Source of the DNA: Bacteroidaceae bacterium
Lineage (GTDB): Bacteria > Bacteroidota > Bacteroidia > Bacteroidales > Bacteroidaceae
Assembly (NCBI GenBank): GCA_017442185.1
Contig: JAFSAT010000037.1
Location: forward strand, 1 to 60,737
Length of the DNA: 60,737 bases
Direction: 5' to 3'
Part shown: piece after piece, positions 1-11,479 of the stretch
Layout: each line of letters starts with the position of its first letter
Numbering within the stretch: the first letter of the stretch is position 1
Translations under genes and position numbers: made by a program
The notes under the pieces: model-generated
Seen by the model: the letters and a program-made list of their open reading frames with translations, nothing else
Told to the model about the DNA's origin: nothing
Databases searched by the model: none

Positions 1-18
1 CAAGTAGATAAAGAATGA
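1..18 (+). CDS. nusG: transcription termination/antitermination factor NusG, last codons only
   Basis: The first 18 bases read in frame as QVDKE followed by TGA. This matches the usual C-terminal tail of NusG (E. coli ends QVEKA). NusG is the standard gene immediately before rplK. NusG links RNA polymerase to Rho or to the ribosome. Only the tail lies in the window, so the call rests on the tail sequence and on position. Confidence 0.6.
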   Translation, partial: QVDKE

Positions 19-73
19 TGCGGCTTCCACACATCGTTCAAAATTAGTTGTTAATTTTATAGATTTTTTTACA

Positions 74-517
74 ATGGCAAAAGAAATTGCTGGACTTATC
101 AAGTTGCAGATTAAAGGTGGCGCAGCAAATCCTTCTCCTCCGGTTGGACCCGCACTCGGTTCTAAGGGTATCAACATTATGGAGTTTTGCAAAGCGTTTA
201 ATGCCAGAACCCAGGATAAGGCCGGAAAAGTTTTGCCTGTTATCATTACTTATTACGCAGACAAATCTTTCGATTTTGTTGTAAAGACTCCCCCCGTGGC
301 AATCCAGTTGCTTGAGGCTGCCAAGGTAAAGGGTGGTTCTGCCGAACCTAATCGCCGCAAGGTGGCTTCTATCACTTGGGAGCAGGTTGAGGCTATTGCA
401 AAAGACAAAATGGTAGATTTGAACTGCTTTACCGTAGAGGCAGCTATGAAGATGGTTGCAGGTACGGCAAGAAGTATGGGTATCAGTGTGAGTGGAACTT
501 TTCCCGGAAACAATTAA
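74..517 (+). CDS. rplK: 50S ribosomal protein L11
   Basis: This 147-residue protein has the full L11 length. L11 binds the GTPase-associated centre of 23S rRNA and helps recruit elongation factors and the stringent factor. The N-terminal domain has the proline-rich [14 protein letters not shown] segment. The C-terminal RNA-binding domain has the [15 protein letters not shown] helix, which contacts the rRNA. It lies 55 nt after the nusG stop and 14 nt before rplA, the conserved order. Its promoter must lie upstream of the window. Confidence 0.98.
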   Translation: MAKEIAGLIKLQIKGGAANPSPPVGPALGSKGINIMEFCKAFNARTQDKAGKVLPVIITYYADKSFDFVVKTPPVAIQLLEAAKVKGGSAEPNRRKVASITWEQVEAIAKDKMVDLNCFTVEAAMKMVAGTARSMGISVSGTFPGNN

Positions 518-531
518 AAAATTAGATTAGA

Positions 532-1227
532 ATGGGTAAACTGACGAAAAATCAAAAGTTGGCAGCCGCAAAAGTTGATACAGCTAAGGCTTATCCGCTT
601 ACAGAGGCAGTTGCTTTGCTGAAAGAGATTACTTTCACAAAGTTCGATGCTTCTGTGGATATCGACGTACGCTTGGGCGTTGACCCCCGTAAAGCTAACC
701 AAATGGTAAGAGGTGTAGTATCTCTTCCCAGCGGTACAGGTAAGGAGGTTCGCGTTCTCTGTTTGTGTACGCCCGATGTAGAGGAAGCAGCCAAAGCTGC
801 CGGCGCCGACTATGTTGGTCTTGACGAATATATCGAGAAGATCAAAGGTGGTTGGACGGATATAGATGTTATCATCACAATGCCGTCTGTAATGGGTAAA
901 TTGGGAGCTTTGGGTCGCGTGCTTGGTCCTCGCGGACTTATGCCTAACCCCAAGAGCGGTACCGTTACTATGGATATACCCAAGGCTGTTAAGGAAATCA
1001 AGCAGGGTAAGATTGACTTCAAGGTAGATAAAGCGGGTATTGTTCACGCTTCTATCGGTAAGATTTCTTTCTCTCCCGAGGCCGTTATTGCCAATGTTAA
1101 GGAGTTTATGGCTACAATTCACAAGCTAAAACCCTCTACAGCCAAAGGTACATACGTTAAGAGTGTATTCCTGTCGACTACGATGAGTAAAGGTCTGAGA
1201 ATAGATCCCAAGTCTATCGATGCTTAA
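532..1227 (+). CDS. rplA: 50S ribosomal protein L1
   Basis: This 231-residue protein is collinear with bacterial L1, the mobile L1-stalk protein that helps eject E-site tRNA. Visible family motifs are the central [19 protein letters not shown] segment and the preceding [10 protein letters not shown] strand. L1 is often an autogenous translational repressor of the L11-L1 mRNA. I did not see a recognisable L1-binding mimic in the short spacers here. It is followed by rplJ after 12 nt, so co-transcription is very likely. Confidence 0.98.
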   Translation: MGKLTKNQKLAAAKVDTAKAYPLTEAVALLKEITFTKFDASVDIDVRLGVDPRKANQMVRGVVSLPSGTGKEVRVLCLCTPDVEEAAKAAGADYVGLDEYIEKIKGGWTDIDVIITMPSVMGKLGALGRVLGPRGLMPNPKSGTVTMDIPKAVKEIKQGKIDFKVDKAGIVHASIGKISFSPEAVIANVKEFMATIHKLKPSTAKGTYVKSVFLSTTMSKGLRIDPKSIDA

Positions 1228-1239
1228 TTTGATTGAACT

Positions 1240-1758
1240 ATGAAAAAGGAAGATAAAGTTAAGAAGATAGCCGAGATTGGCGAAATCATAAAGGAATACG
1301 CACATTTTTATTTGGTAGACGTTACAGCAATGGACGCTGCTGCTACCAGTGCTATGCGTGCAAAATGTTTCAAGCAAGAGGTTAAGATGCTTGTTGTAAA
1401 GAACACACTTCTTCACAAGGCATTAGAGGCCGCCGAGGTGGATTTCTCACCCCTGTATCCTTGCTTGAAAGGAACAACTGCTCTGTTGCTTTGCAATACA
1501 GCTAATGTCCCTGCAAAATTGATTAAGGATGTTGCTGCCAAGGCCGAGATACCTGCACTTAAAGGTGCTTATGCCGAGGAGAGCTTCTATGTAGGTGCTG
1601 ACCAGCTCGAAACTCTTATTCATATCAAGAGCAAGAACGAACTTCTTGCAGAAGTTGTGGCTTTGCTGCAGTCTCCTATCAAGAATGTTGTTTCAGCGCT
1701 TCAATCAGGTGGTAACACCATCCACGGAGTTCTTAAGACACTCGGTGAAAGAGAATAA
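1240..1758 (+). CDS. rplJ: 50S ribosomal protein L10
   Basis: This 172-residue protein is the base of the ribosomal stalk, to which L7/L12 dimers attach. The N-terminal globular part has the family pattern YLVDVTAMDA and KNTLLHKAL. The C-terminal helix that carries L12 dimers follows the QSPIKNVVSALQSG segment. In many bacteria an L10-L12 complex represses its own mRNA through a leader. The rplA-rplJ spacer is only 12 nt, so any such leader must overlap rplA. Start choice: the ATG follows the rplA stop directly with no better alternative. Confidence 0.97.
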   Translation: MKKEDKVKKIAEIGEIIKEYAHFYLVDVTAMDAAATSAMRAKCFKQEVKMLVVKNTLLHKALEAAEVDFSPLYPCLKGTTALLLCNTANVPAKLIKDVAAKAEIPALKGAYAEESFYVGADQLETLIHIKSKNELLAEVVALLQSPIKNVVSALQSGGNTIHGVLKTLGERE

Positions 1759-1802
1759 TCAATTATTTAATTCAGTAAAAAACAATTTAAATTTATACAA
1801 AA

Positions 1803-2180
1803 ATGGCAGATTTGAAAGCTCTTGCAGAAGAATTGGTTAACTTGACAGTAAAGGATGTTAACGAACTTGCAACAATCCTTAAAGAAGAATATGGTATCGA
1901 ACCCGCTGCTGCTGCAGTAGCAGTTGCTGCTCCCGCAGCAGGTGGCGCCGCTGAGGCAGCTGCTGAGAAGACTGAATTCGACGTAGTATTGAAGTCAGTA
2001 GGTGCTCAGAAACTTCAGGTTGTAAAAGCTGTTAAGGAGGCTTGCGGTCTTGGCTTGAAAGAGGCTAAGGACCTCGTAGACAACGCTCCCAGCACTCTTA
2101 AGGAAGGCCTTCCCAAGTCGGAGGCTGAGTCTCTGAAGAAGACCATCGAGGAGGCCGGTGCTGAGATTGAACTTAAATAA
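1803..2180 (+). CDS. rplL: 50S ribosomal protein L7/L12
   Basis: This 125-residue acidic protein has the complete L12 architecture. An N-terminal dimerisation helix pair (about residues 1-35) leads to a long Ala/Gly/Pro hinge (about 36-55). The C-terminal factor-binding domain contains EKTEFDVVL and the [12 protein letters not shown] helix, which contacts EF-Tu and EF-G. It lies 44 nt after rplJ, and a terminator-like hairpin follows at 2211. That arrangement fits the need for L12 in excess over RNA polymerase subunits. Confidence 0.98.
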   Translation: MADLKALAEELVNLTVKDVNELATILKEEYGIEPAAAAVAVAAPAAGGAAEAAAEKTEFDVVLKSVGAQKLQVVKAVKEACGLGLKEAKDLVDNAPSTLKEGLPKSEAESLKKTIEEAGAEIELK

Positions 2181-2210
2181 GTTGACTCAGGCCCTGAGAT
2201 AAGGGTTATT

Positions 2211-2246
2211 GGTTATGAACCCCCTGTAGAGGGTTCATAACCTTTT
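2211..2246 (+). terminator. terminator/attenuator hairpin between rplL and rpoB
   Basis: A perfect 12-bp inverted repeat (2211-2222 with 2231-2242, loop of 8 nt) is followed by TTTT. It lies between the ribosomal protein genes and rpoB. No convincing promoter was seen in the remaining 45 nt before rpoB. It is therefore best read as a partial terminator or processing hairpin that sets the ratio of L12 to RNA polymerase. Confidence 0.75.
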
Positions 2247-2287
2247 GTGCGTAAAAACAAAATCTAAGTTCTAAAACATTTGCCACA

Positions 2288-5200
2288 ATGTCGTTGAAAC
2301 ATAATAATCAAAGAATTAACTTTGCTTCTATCAAAGATCCGATGCCCTGTCCGGACTTTTTGGAAGTGCAGCTGAAGTCGTTTGAAGACTTCCTACAACT
2401 GGATACTCCCCCGGAAAAGAGGGTGAATGACGGTTTGTATAAGGTGTTTGCCGAAAACTTTCCTATCACCGATACTCGTAATAACTTCGTCTTGGAGTTT
2501 CTGGACTATTACATAGATCCGCCTCGTTATTCAATTGCCGAATGTTTGGAACGCGGCCTTACATATAGTGTTCCCTTAAAAGCAAAGTTAAAACTTTACT
2601 GTACCGATCCCGATCACGAGGAATTTGACACCGTAATCCAAGATGTGTTCCTCGGCCCCATTCCCTATATGACAAAGCAGGGAACATTCATAATTAACGG
2701 TGCAGAGCGCGTTGTGGTATCACAATTGCACCGTTCTCCCGGTGTATTCTTTGGTCAGAGCGTGCATGCCAACGGAACACCGCTCTACTCGGCGCGTATT
2801 ATTCCGTTCAAAGGTTCGTGGATAGAATTTGCCACAGACATCAACAACGTGATGTATGCGTACATCGACCGTAAAAAGAAATTACCCGTAACAACACTTT
2901 TGCGTGCCATCGGCTTTGAAAGCGACAAAGATATTCTGGAAATATTTGATTTGGCCGAGGAGATAAAAGTAAACAAAACAAACTTAAAGAAAGCCATCGG
3001 TCGCAAAATGGCCGGTCGCGTTGTAAAGACAAAGCAAGAAGACTTTGTAGATCCCGATACAGGCGAGGTTGTATCTATTGAGCGTAGCGAAGTGGTTGTC
3101 GACAGAGAAGCCATTTTGGAAGCAGACCTCGTAGACCGTATCTTGGATAGCGGGGTTGAGAGCATATTGCTTCACAAAGAGAGCAGCGACCCCGATGCAC
3201 TCGATTATACACTTATATTCAACACACTCGATAAAGATACAAGTAATTCCGAAAAAGAGGCGGTAAACTTCATATTCCGTCAATTGCGCAATGCCGACCC
3301 GGCTGATGATGCAAGTGCACGCGAAGTAATAAACAACCTCTTCTTCTCGGAAAAACGTTACGACTTGGGTGATGTGGGTCGTTACCGCATCAATCGCAAG
3401 TTGGGACTTTCTACCGACATGTCGGTGAGAGTACTTACAAAAGAGGACATAATAGAAATTATCAAATATCTTATAGGTCTTGTAAATTCAAAGGCAGTTG
3501 TCGATGATATCGACCACCTAAGCAACCGTCGCGTGCGCACAGTAGGTGAGCAGCTGTCTAATCAATTTGCAATAGGCCTTGCACGTATGGCACGTACCAT
3601 ACGTGAGAGAATGAACGTACGTGACAATGAGGTATTCTCTCCAACCGACCTTATAAACGCAAAGACAGTGTCGGCTGTGATAAATACGTTCTTCGGAACA
3701 AACGCATTGTCGCAGTTCATGGATCAAACAAACCCATTGGCCGAGATTACTCACAAGCGTCGTCTTTCGGCGCTCGGCCCCGGCGGTCTTTCGCGTGACC
3801 GTGCAGGATTTGAGGTGCGAGACGTTCACTATACGCACTATGGCCGTCTATGCCCCATCGAAACTCCCGAAGGCCCTAACATCGGTCTTATCTCTTCACT
3901 TTGTATATATGCAAAGATAAACGAGCTTGGCTTTATTGTTACCCCCTATCGTAAGGTTGCCGATGCAAAAGTAAACATAAACAACGAAGATGTTGTATAT
4001 CTGACAGCCGAAGAAGAAGAGGGCAAAATAATAGCTCAGGGAAATGCACCTCTTAACGAAGAGGGTGGCTTTATACGCAAGAAGGTTAAATCGCGTCAGG
4101 ATGCCGACTATCCCGTGGTAGTTCCCGGCGAGGTTGAGCTTATGGACGTATCACCTCAGCAGATAGCCTCGATTGCAGCTTCGCTCATTCCTTTCTTGGA
4201 GCATGATGATGCCAACCGTGCCCTCATGGGTTCTAACATGATGCGTCAGGCAGTGCCCCTGTTGACAACCGAAGCACCCATTGTGGGAACAGGTATCGAA
4301 AAACAGCTTGTCGAAGATTCACGCACACAGATTGTTGCCGAGGGCGACGGTGTGATAGAATTTGTGGATGCGTCAAGAATAGTAATAAAATACGACCGCA
4401 CCGAAGAAGAGGAATTTGTCAGCTTCGAGTCGGCGTCAAAGGAGTATAAAATACCCAAGTTCCGTCGTACCAATCAAAATATGACTATCGACTTGCGTCC
4501 TATTTGTGATAAAGGTCAGCGCGTGAAAGCCGGCGATATACTTACAGAAGGTTACTCTACACAAGGAGGTGAGCTTGCACTCGGAAAGAACCTGCTCGTG
4601 GCATATATGCCTTGGAAAGGATATAACTACGAGGATGCAATTGTGCTCAACGAGCGTGTAGTGCGTGAGGATATTCTCACATCGGTACACGTAGATGAGC
4701 TCTCACTTGAGGTTCGCGAAACAAAGCGCGGTCTTGAGGAATTTACTTATGACATTCCCAATGTAAGCGAAGATGCTACAAAAGATTTGGACGATAAGGG
4801 AATTATACGCGTAGGTGCATGTGTTAAGCCGGGCGATATTATAATAGGTAAGATTACTCCAAAGGGAGAGTCAGATCCTACCCCCGAGGAAAAACTCTTG
4901 CGTGCCATCTTTGGCGACAAAGCCGGTGATGTGAAAGATGCGTCACTCAAGGCATCACCCTCGTTGCAAGGTATAGTGATAGATCGTCGTCTTTTCCAGC
5001 GTGCCGAAAAGTCACGTTCAGCCAAAATGGCCGATAAAGCAAAGTTGCCTAAGATAGACGACGAATTTATGAAGAAAGTTGATGAGCTTAAAGAATTGCT
5101 CGTCTCAAAACTCATGAAACTGATAGGTGGTCGCGTATCGCAAGGCGTAAAAGACTACATGGGTACCGAAATAATAGCCAAAGGAGCCAAGTTCACCAAA

Positions 5201-6106
5201 CAAGAACTTGAGGCAATGGACTTTACATCGGTGCAACTGAGCAAATGGACAGCAGATGCGCACACCAACGAACTGATACGTGCATTGATAATCAACTTCC
5301 TGCACAAATACAAAGAACTTGATGCATCAGTGAAGCGCGAGAAATTTGCTCTCACCATAGGTGACGAGCTGCCATCGGGCACCATGAAGATGGCAAAAGT
5401 TTACATCGCAAAGAAACGTAAGATAGGCGTTGGTGATAAGATGGCCGGACGTCACGGAAACAAAGGTATTGTGTCGCGTGTAGTACGTCAGGAAGATATG
5501 CCTTTCCTTGCCGACGGAACCCCTGTGGACATAATTCTTAACCCTCTGGGTGTGCCCTCGCGTATGAATATCGGTCAGATATTCGAGACTGTGCTTGGTC
5601 GTGCAGGAAAAGAGCTTGGAGTTAAATTTGCTACTCCCATCTTCGACGGAGCAACACTTGACGACCTTTGCACATGGACAGATAAAGCCGGTTTGCCGCG
5701 TTTCGGAAAGACATATCTCTATGATGGTGGCACAGGCGACCAGTTTGACCAGCCTGCCACAGTAGGTGTCAGCTACATGCTCAAATTGGGGCACATGGTA
5801 GAAGACAAGATGCATGCTCGTTCAATAGGCCCCTACTCGCTCATCACCCAGCAACCCCTTGGCGGTAAAGCACAATTCGGAGGTCAGCGTTTCGGAGAAA
5901 TGGAGGTGTGGGCGCTTGAAGCCTTTGGTGCTGCACACATTCTTCAAGAGATTCTCACCATCAAGTCGGATGACGTTGCAGGACGCTCCAAGGCCTACGA
6001 AGCAATCGTCAAAGGCGATGCAATGCCTACACCCGGTATTCCCGAGTCGCTCAACGTGCTTTTGCACGAGCTGCGCGGTCTTGGACTGAGCATTTCATTC
6101 GAATAA
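2288..6106 (+). CDS. rpoB: DNA-directed RNA polymerase subunit beta
   Basis: This 1272-residue protein is complete and of normal Bacteroidota length. The rifampicin-pocket region reads [19 protein letters not shown], then LSALGPGG, and runs on into [11 protein letters not shown]. The positions equivalent to E. coli D516, H526 and S531 are the sensitive-type residues. The C-terminal part has the conserved [12 protein letters not shown] and [20 protein letters not shown] motifs that bind the template and the beta' clamp. It lies 31 nt before rpoC, the universal order. Confidence 0.99.
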   Translation: MSLKHNNQRINFASIKDPMPCPDFLEVQLKSFEDFLQLDTPPEKRVNDGLYKVFAENFPITDTRNNFVLEFLDYYIDPPRYSIAECLERGLTYSVPLKAKLKLYCTDPDHEEFDTVIQDVFLGPIPYMTKQGTFIINGAERVVVSQLHRSPGVFFGQSVHANGTPLYSARIIPFKGSWIEFATDINNVMYAYIDRKKKLPVTTLLRAIGFESDKDILEIFDLAEEIKVNKTNLKKAIGRKMAGRVVKTKQEDFVDPDTGEVVSIERSEVVVDREAILEADLVDRILDSGVESILLHKESSDPDALDYTLIFNTLDKDTSNSEKEAVNFIFRQLRNADPADDASAREVINNLFFSEKRYDLGDVGRYRINRKLGLSTDMSVRVLTKEDIIEIIKYLIGLVNSKAVVDDIDHLSNRRVRTVGEQLSNQFAIGLARMARTIRERMNVRDNEVFSPTDLINAKTVSAVINTFFGTNALSQFMDQTNPLAEITHKRRLSALGPGGLSRDRAGFEVRDVHYTHYGRLCPIETPEGPNIGLISSLCIYAKINELGFIVTPYRKVADAKVNINNEDVVYLTAEEEEGKIIAQGNAPLNEEGGFIRKKVKSRQDADYPVVVPGEVELMDVSPQQIASIAASLIPFLEHDDANRALMGSNMMRQAVPLLTTEAPIVGTGIEKQLVEDSRTQIVAEGDGVIEFVDASRIVIKYDRTEEEEFVSFESASKEYKIPKFRRTNQNMTIDLRPICDKGQRVKAGDILTEGYSTQGGELALGKNLLVAYMPWKGYNYEDAIVLNERVVREDILTSVHVDELSLEVRETKRGLEEFTYDIPNVSEDATKDLDDKGIIRVGACVKPGDIIIGKITPKGESDPTPEEKLLRAIFGDKAGDVKDASLKASPSLQGIVIDRRLFQRAEKSRSAKMADKAKLPKIDDEFMKKVDELKELLVSKLMKLIGGRVSQGVKDYMGTEIIAKGAKFTKQELEAMDFTSVQLSKWTADAHTNELIRALIINFLHKYKELDASVKREKFALTIGDELPSGTMKMAKVYIAKKRKIGVGDKMAGRHGNKGIVSRVVRQEDMPFLADGTPVDIILNPLGVPSRMNIGQIFETVLGRAGKELGVKFATPIFDGATLDDLCTWTDKAGLPRFGKTYLYDGGTGDQFDQPATVGVSYMLKLGHMVEDKMHARSIGPYSLITQQPLGGKAQFGGQRFGEMEVWALEAFGAAHILQEILTIKSDDVAGRSKAYEAIVKGDAMPTPGIPESLNVLLHELRGLGLSISFE

Positions 6107-6137
6107 TAAAGTTCTTCACGTTTGTCAATATATAATT

Positions 6138-9100
6138 ATGGCTTTCAGAAAAGAAAATAAGACAAAGAATAATTTTACGAAGATTACCATCGGTCTTGCC
6201 TCTCCGCAAGAAATTTCGGCAAATTCGTGTGGCGAGGTGCTGAAACCCGAGACAATCAACTACCGTACCTATAAGCCCGAGCGTGACGGATTGTTCTGTG
6301 AGCGCATCTTTGGCCCGGTAAGAGACTACGAGTGCCATTGCGGAAAGTATAAACGTATTCGCTATAAAGGCATTGTATGCGACCGTTGCGGTGTAATGGT
6401 AACAGAAAAGAAAGTGCGTCGCGAGAGAATGGGACATATACAGCTTGTTGTGCCTGTGGCACACATCTGGTACTTCCGTTCCCTCCCCAACAAAATAGGT
6501 TATCTGTTGGGTATCCCCACAAAGATGCTCGATGCGGTTATCTATTACGAGAAATACATCGTCATACAACCGGGTGTGATGGCGCGTAAAGATGATGAAT
6601 CGCGTCAGGACATTCCCGGAAAAGACAATGTTCTTGACGGAGTAGAGCGCAATCAACTTCTTACCGAAGAGGAGTATCTTGAGATATTGGAAGGTCTGCC
6701 ACAAGGCAATCAGGCTCTTGACGACAACGACCCCAATAAATTCATTGCCAAGATGGGTGCCGAGGCTGTGTACGACCTGCTGTGTCGTCTCGACCTTGAT
6801 TCACTTTCCTATGAGCTGCGCAACAGAGCCAACACCGATATGTCGCAGCAGCGTAAAAACGAGGCTCTTAAACGTTTGCAAGTGGTTGAATCGTTCCGCT
6901 CATCCATGTCCGCCTCCAATGGCGGCAACCGTCCCGAATGGATGATAATGACGGTGATTCCCGTGATTCCGCCCGAACTGCGTCCGCTTGTACCATTGGA
7001 TGGAGGCCGCTTTGCAACATCCGACCTTAACGACCTCTATCGCAGAGTAATAATACGTAACAACCGACTAAAGAAACTTATCGAGATAAAAGCACCCGAA
7101 GTGATTCTGCGTAACGAAAAACGTATGCTTCAGGAGGCTGTAGACTCATTATTCGATAATTCACGTAAGGCCAGCGCACTTAAATCCGATGCAAACCGTC
7201 CGCTCAAGTCACTGTCAGACAGCTTGAAAGGTAAGCAAGGACGCTTCCGTCAGAATCTGTTGGGTAAGCGTGTCGACTATTCAGCACGTTCGGTAATCGT
7301 CGTAGGACCCGAACTGAAAATGGGCGAGTGTGGTATCCCCAAGCTCATGGCAGCAGAGCTTTACAAACCGTTCATCATACGAAAACTCATAGAGCGCGGT
7401 ATTGTAAAGACTGTGAAATCGGCCAAGAAGATTGTAGACCGTCGCGAACCTATCATCTGGGATATATTAGAGCATGTAATGAAAGGACACCCTGTGCTGC
7501 TCAACCGTGCGCCGACACTTCACCGTCTCGGTATACAGGCATTCCAGCCCAAGATGATAGAGGGAAAAGCTATTCAGTTGCACCCCCTCGCATGTACGGC
7601 TTTCAACGCCGACTTCGACGGTGACCAGATGGCTGTTCACCTTCCTCTGAGCAACGAAGCAGTGCTCGAAGCACAAATGCTAATGCTCCAGTCGCACAAT
7701 ATACTTAATCCCTCGAACGGTGCGCCTATCACAGTGCCTTCGCAGGATATGGTACTCGGTCTTTACTACATTACAAAGCTGCGTGAAGGAGCAAAAGGCT
7801 CGGGAATGACATTCTATGGCCCCGAGGAGGCTCTCATTGCATACAATCAAGGACGTGTAGACATACACGCCCCCGTAAAAGTAATGGTAGAAGACCTTGA
7901 CGAAAATGGCAACTATGTGAAAATCTTACGAGAAACATCCGTTGGTCGCGTCATTGTGAACCAGCTTGTTCCTCGCGAGATGGGTTACATAAACACCATT
8001 ATATCAAAGAAATCACTTCGCGATATTATCAGCGAGGTTATCAAGCGCGTCGGCGTTGCACGCTCGGCCGAATTCCTCGACGGAGTGAAGAATCTCGGTT
8101 ACCAAATGGCATTCAAGGGAGGATTGTCGTTTAACCTCGACGATGTTATTATTCCCAAGGAGAAAGAGGAACTTGTGCGCAAGGGTAACGAAAAAGTAGA
8201 AGAGATTCTTGCCGAGTATAACCTTGGTCTTATCACCGACAAAGAGCGATATAACAAGGTTGTCGATGAGTGGACACACGTTAACTCCGACCTTGCCGAC
8301 GTACTTATGAAGACTATTGCATCCGATGACCAAGGCTTTAATTCGGTATACATGATGCTCGACTCCGGAGCCCGTGGTTCGCGCGACCAGATTCGTCAGC
8401 TCTCAGGTATGCGTGGTCTTATGGCTAAGCCTCAAAAGGCCGGTGCCGAGGGTGCGCAGATTATCGAGAACCCCGTCCTTTCTAACTTTAAAGAAGGTCT
8501 CTCGGTGCTCGAATACTTTATCTCGTCGCACGGTGCACGTAAGGGTCTTGCCGATACAGCGCTAAAGACAGCCGACGCAGGTTATCTGACACGTCGTCTT
8601 GTAGACGTATCGCACGACGTTATAATAAACGAAGAAGACTGTGGAACACTGCGCGGACTTGTTTGCACTGCACTCAAAAAGGGCGACCAGGTGGATGCAA
8701 AACTCAGCGAGAGAATCCTTGGCCGAGTATCCGTACACGATGTGGTAGACCCGACTACAGGAAAAATTCTTGTTGCATCGGGTGAACTTATCACAGAGGC
8801 CATTGCCGATGAGATAGAAAAATCACCCATCGAAAGTGTCGAGATACGTTCAGTGCTCACCTGCGAGTCTAAGCACGGCGTATGCGCCAAGTGCTACGGT
8901 CGCAACCTTGCCACAAGTCGCATGGTAGAGAAAGGCGAAGCAGTAGGTGTGATTGCAGCACAATCCATCGGTGAGCCGGGTACACAGCTTACCCTCCGTA
9001 CATTCCACGCCGGTGGTACCGCAGCCAACATTGCAGCAGATGCAAGCATCAAGGCAAAGCATGCCTCACGTCTCAAATTCGAGGAGATGCGTACAGTTGA

Positions 9101-10490
9101 TACCCTCGACTACGACGGCTCTCCCGTGAAGATTGTCGTAAGCCGATTGAGCGAGGTACGTTTCGTGGATGTAAACACAGGCATCGTGCTATCGACCCAC
9201 AACATTCCCTACGGCTCAAAACTATATGCAGCCGAAGATGAGCTTGTAGAGCCTGGAAAAGTGATAGCAACGTGGGACCCCTTCAACGCGGTAATTGTAA
9301 CAGAAGTAGCCGGTAAGGTAGATTTTGAATCGGTTATAGAAGGTATTACATATAAAGTAGAGACTGACGAAAGTACAGGACTGCACGAAGTTGTCATCAT
9401 CGAATCTAAAGACAAGAACAAGATTCCGACAATACACGTGAACGACGAGAATGGCAACTCATTGCACAATTACAACCTTCCCGTGGGCGGACACGTTGTA
9501 GTAGAGAACGGACAGGTTCTTAAGGCCGGTGATATATTGGTTAAGATACCTCGCGTGTTCGGTAACGCCGGTGATATCACCGGAGGTCTCCCCCGAGTAA
9601 CAGAGCTCTTTGAGGCACGCAACCCGTCTAACCCCGCAGTGGTATCCGAAATTGACGGCGAGGTGTCAATGGGCAAAGTAAAACGCGGTAATCGCGAGAT
9701 TGTCGTTACCTCAAAGGTGGGCGACGTCAAGAAATATCTTGTGGCACTCTCAAAGCAGATTCTTGTTCAGGATGGCGACTATGTTCGTGCCGGTACACCA
9801 CTCTCCGACGGTGCAATCACTCCTTCGGACATTCTGGCAATCAAAGGACCCACCGCAGTGCAAGAATACATTGTAAACGAAGCACAAGATGTATACCGCT
9901 CACAGGGTGTGAAGATAAACGACAAACACTTTGAAATTATCGTGCGTCAGATGATGCGCAAGGTACAGATAAACGAGCCAGGCGATACCAGATTCCTTGA
10001 ACTCCAAATTGTAGATAAACTCGATTTCCAAGAGGAGAACGACCGCATCTGGGGCAAGAAAGTCGTAGTAGACGCCGGAGACTCCGAGAATCTGAAGCCG
10101 GGACAGATTGTAACTGCACGCAAACTGCGTGACGAGAACAGTACACTCAAACGCCGCGACCTTAAACCCGTTGTGTCGCGCGATGCCGTTCCCGCAACAT
10201 CTACACAGATACTTCAGGGTATAACCCGCGCAGCATTGCAGACATCAAGTTTCATGTCGGCAGCATCGTTCCAAGAGACTACCAAAGTGCTAAACGAAGC
10301 AGCGATAAACATGAAGAGCGACAATCTGCTTGGAATGAAGGAGAACGTAATATGCGGTCACCTCATACCAGCAGGAACAGGACAACGCGAATTCAGTCGC
10401 ATCATCGTTGGCTCAAAAGATGATTACGAACGCATAGCAGCCAATAAAAAGAATGTCCTCGACTTTTCAGATGTAGACGATAAACAGTAA
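6138..10490 (+). CDS. rpoC: DNA-directed RNA polymerase subunit beta'
   Basis: This 1450-residue protein carries the catalytic Mg-binding motif NADFDGDQM. The N-terminal zinc site is CHCGKYKRI...CDRCG and the second zinc site is C-x6-C-x2-C in [11 protein letters not shown]. The bridge-helix/trigger-loop region ([19 protein letters not shown]) is intact. It is the last gene of the L11-RNA polymerase transcript, and a very strong hairpin terminator starts 14 nt after its stop. Confidence 0.99.
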   Translation: MAFRKENKTKNNFTKITIGLASPQEISANSCGEVLKPETINYRTYKPERDGLFCERIFGPVRDYECHCGKYKRIRYKGIVCDRCGVMVTEKKVRRERMGHIQLVVPVAHIWYFRSLPNKIGYLLGIPTKMLDAVIYYEKYIVIQPGVMARKDDESRQDIPGKDNVLDGVERNQLLTEEEYLEILEGLPQGNQALDDNDPNKFIAKMGAEAVYDLLCRLDLDSLSYELRNRANTDMSQQRKNEALKRLQVVESFRSSMSASNGGNRPEWMIMTVIPVIPPELRPLVPLDGGRFATSDLNDLYRRVIIRNNRLKKLIEIKAPEVILRNEKRMLQEAVDSLFDNSRKASALKSDANRPLKSLSDSLKGKQGRFRQNLLGKRVDYSARSVIVVGPELKMGECGIPKLMAAELYKPFIIRKLIERGIVKTVKSAKKIVDRREPIIWDILEHVMKGHPVLLNRAPTLHRLGIQAFQPKMIEGKAIQLHPLACTAFNADFDGDQMAVHLPLSNEAVLEAQMLMLQSHNILNPSNGAPITVPSQDMVLGLYYITKLREGAKGSGMTFYGPEEALIAYNQGRVDIHAPVKVMVEDLDENGNYVKILRETSVGRVIVNQLVPREMGYINTIISKKSLRDIISEVIKRVGVARSAEFLDGVKNLGYQMAFKGGLSFNLDDVIIPKEKEELVRKGNEKVEEILAEYNLGLITDKERYNKVVDEWTHVNSDLADVLMKTIASDDQGFNSVYMMLDSGARGSRDQIRQLSGMRGLMAKPQKAGAEGAQIIENPVLSNFKEGLSVLEYFISSHGARKGLADTALKTADAGYLTRRLVDVSHDVIINEEDCGTLRGLVCTALKKGDQVDAKLSERILGRVSVHDVVDPTTGKILVASGELITEAIADEIEKSPIESVEIRSVLTCESKHGVCAKCYGRNLATSRMVEKGEAVGVIAAQSIGEPGTQLTLRTFHAGGTAANIAADASIKAKHASRLKFEEMRTVDTLDYDGSPVKIVVSRLSEVRFVDVNTGIVLSTHNIPYGSKLYAAEDELVEPGKVIATWDPFNAVIVTEVAGKVDFESVIEGITYKVETDESTGLHEVVIIESKDKNKIPTIHVNDENGNSLHNYNLPVGGHVVVENGQVLKAGDILVKIPRVFGNAGDITGGLPRVTELFEARNPSNPAVVSEIDGEVSMGKVKRGNREIVVTSKVGDVKKYLVALSKQILVQDGDYVRAGTPLSDGAITPSDILAIKGPTAVQEYIVNEAQDVYRSQGVKINDKHFEIIVRQMMRKVQINEPGDTRFLELQIVDKLDFQEENDRIWGKKVVVDAGDSENLKPGQIVTARKLRDENSTLKRRDLKPVVSRDAVPATSTQILQGITRAALQTSSFMSAASFQETTKVLNEAAINMKSDNLLGMKENVICGHLIPAGTGQREFSRIIVGSKDDYERIAANKKNVLDFSDVDDKQ

Positions 10491-10503
10491 TACAAAAAAA
10501 CAG

Positions 10504-10553
10504 AAACAAGAGCAGGAAGATAACAAAAGTTATCTTCCTGCTCTTGTTTGTCT
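10504..10553 (+). terminator. strong rho-independent terminator after rpoC
   Basis: A perfect 21-bp inverted repeat (10504-10524 with 10529-10549) has an AAAA loop. A-rich sequence precedes it and a short T-containing run follows. It closes the long ribosomal protein and RNA polymerase transcript just before the next promoter. Confidence 0.92.
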
Positions 10554-10561
10554 GCAATTAT

Positions 10562-10592
10562 TTTGAATTATGGAAAATAAAAAGTAATTTTG
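10562..10592 (+). promoter_or_regulatory. Bacteroidota-type promoter for the acyltransferase pair
   Basis: TTTG at 10562-10565 is separated by 19 nt from TAATTTTG at 10585-10592. This fits the Bacteroidota consensus of TTTG, 19-21 nt, TAnnTTTG. It follows the rpoC terminator directly. It places transcription start near 10599, so the ATG at 10637 is favoured over an upstream in-frame ATG at 10544 that would not be transcribed from here. Confidence 0.85.
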
Positions 10593-10636
10593 CAATCAAT
10601 TTAAAACTTCTTACACACTTCTTACAGTCGGGGAGA

Positions 10637-11461
10637 ATGAGTAAAGTTATTCAAATAGATATAGATGCTATCTTAGCAGATAAGGCCGGTTCAAAAGCAC
10701 GTTACGTACCGGGTTTTCTTGTGTCGTACCTAAAGAAGATTATCCATCAAGATGAGGTAAATGCCTTTCTTGCAGCAAACAGCGACAAAGAAGGGCTCGA
10801 ATTTATTCGCTCCTTTATGGAGTATTTTAACAACACTTTCAATGTACGAGGAATAGAGAATCTCCCAAGCAGCGATAAACGTTATACCTTTGTAAGCAAC
10901 CATCCGTTAGGGGCACAAGACGGTCTGGGGCTTGGTCTTATTTTGGGCGAGCACTACAACAGCAAGATAAAATTTCTTGTAAACGACCTCTTGATGAATA
11001 TCCCGCAGATAGCATCCCTCTTTATACCCATAAACAAGACAGGCAAGCAATCCCGTAATCTGCCGCAACAGGTGAGTGAGGCATTCAATTCAGATAACCA
11101 CATTGTAATGTTTCCCGCAGGAATATGTTCGCGTCGGCAAAAAGGCATAGTGCGTGATCTTGAATGGAAAAAAACATTTGTCACAAAAAGCATACAGTCG
11201 CAACGCGATGTAGTGCCTATACATTTTGAAGGGCAAAACTCAAACTTCTTCTATCGCCTTGCCAATATAAACAAAATGTTGGGTATAAAGTTCAACATCG
11301 CCATGCTCTATCTGAGCGACGAAATGTTCAAAAACAGAAACAAAAAATTCACGATTACAATAGGCAAGCCTATTCCATGGCAGACATTCGATAGCAGTCG
11401 TCGCCCGGCCGAATGGGCACAATATGTGCAGGATATAGTTTATAGTCTGCCCAAGTCCTAA
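10637..11461 (+). CDS. glsA: PlsC-type lysophospholipid/lyso-glycine-lipid O-acyltransferase (GlsA/OlsA-like)
   Basis: This 274-residue protein of the lysophospholipid acyltransferase superfamily has the acyltransferase block NHPLGAQDG and a second block FPAGICSRRQKG, corresponding to FPEGTRSR of PlsC. It is followed 18 nt later by a GNAT-type N-acyltransferase. In Bacteroides this pair (GlsB then GlsA activity) makes glycine lipids, the Bacteroidota counterparts of ornithine lipids. The N-acyltransferase makes the N-acyl amino acid and this enzyme adds the second acyl chain. The start is set by the promoter at 10562-10592. The specific substrate is inferred from the gene pair, not seen in the sequence. 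Confidence 0.75.
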   Translation: MSKVIQIDIDAILADKAGSKARYVPGFLVSYLKKIIHQDEVNAFLAANSDKEGLEFIRSFMEYFNNTFNVRGIENLPSSDKRYTFVSNHPLGAQDGLGLGLILGEHYNSKIKFLVNDLLMNIPQIASLFIPINKTGKQSRNLPQQVSEAFNSDNHIVMFPAGICSRRQKGIVRDLEWKKTFVTKSIQSQRDVVPIHFEGQNSNFFYRLANINKMLGIKFNIAMLYLSDEMFKNRNKKFTITIGKPIPWQTFDSSRRPAEWAQYVQDIVYSLPKS

Positions 11462-11479
11462 ACTACACAACATATTATT

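Noticed and set aside
2288-6106. Rifampicin-resistance substitutions in rpoB
   Set aside because: The positions equivalent to D516, H526 and S531 all have the sensitive-type residues.
10544-10636. Longer N-terminus for the GlsA-like protein starting at 10544
   Set aside because: That ATG falls in the terminator arm of rpoC and upstream of the consensus promoter, and the extra residues are not family-like.
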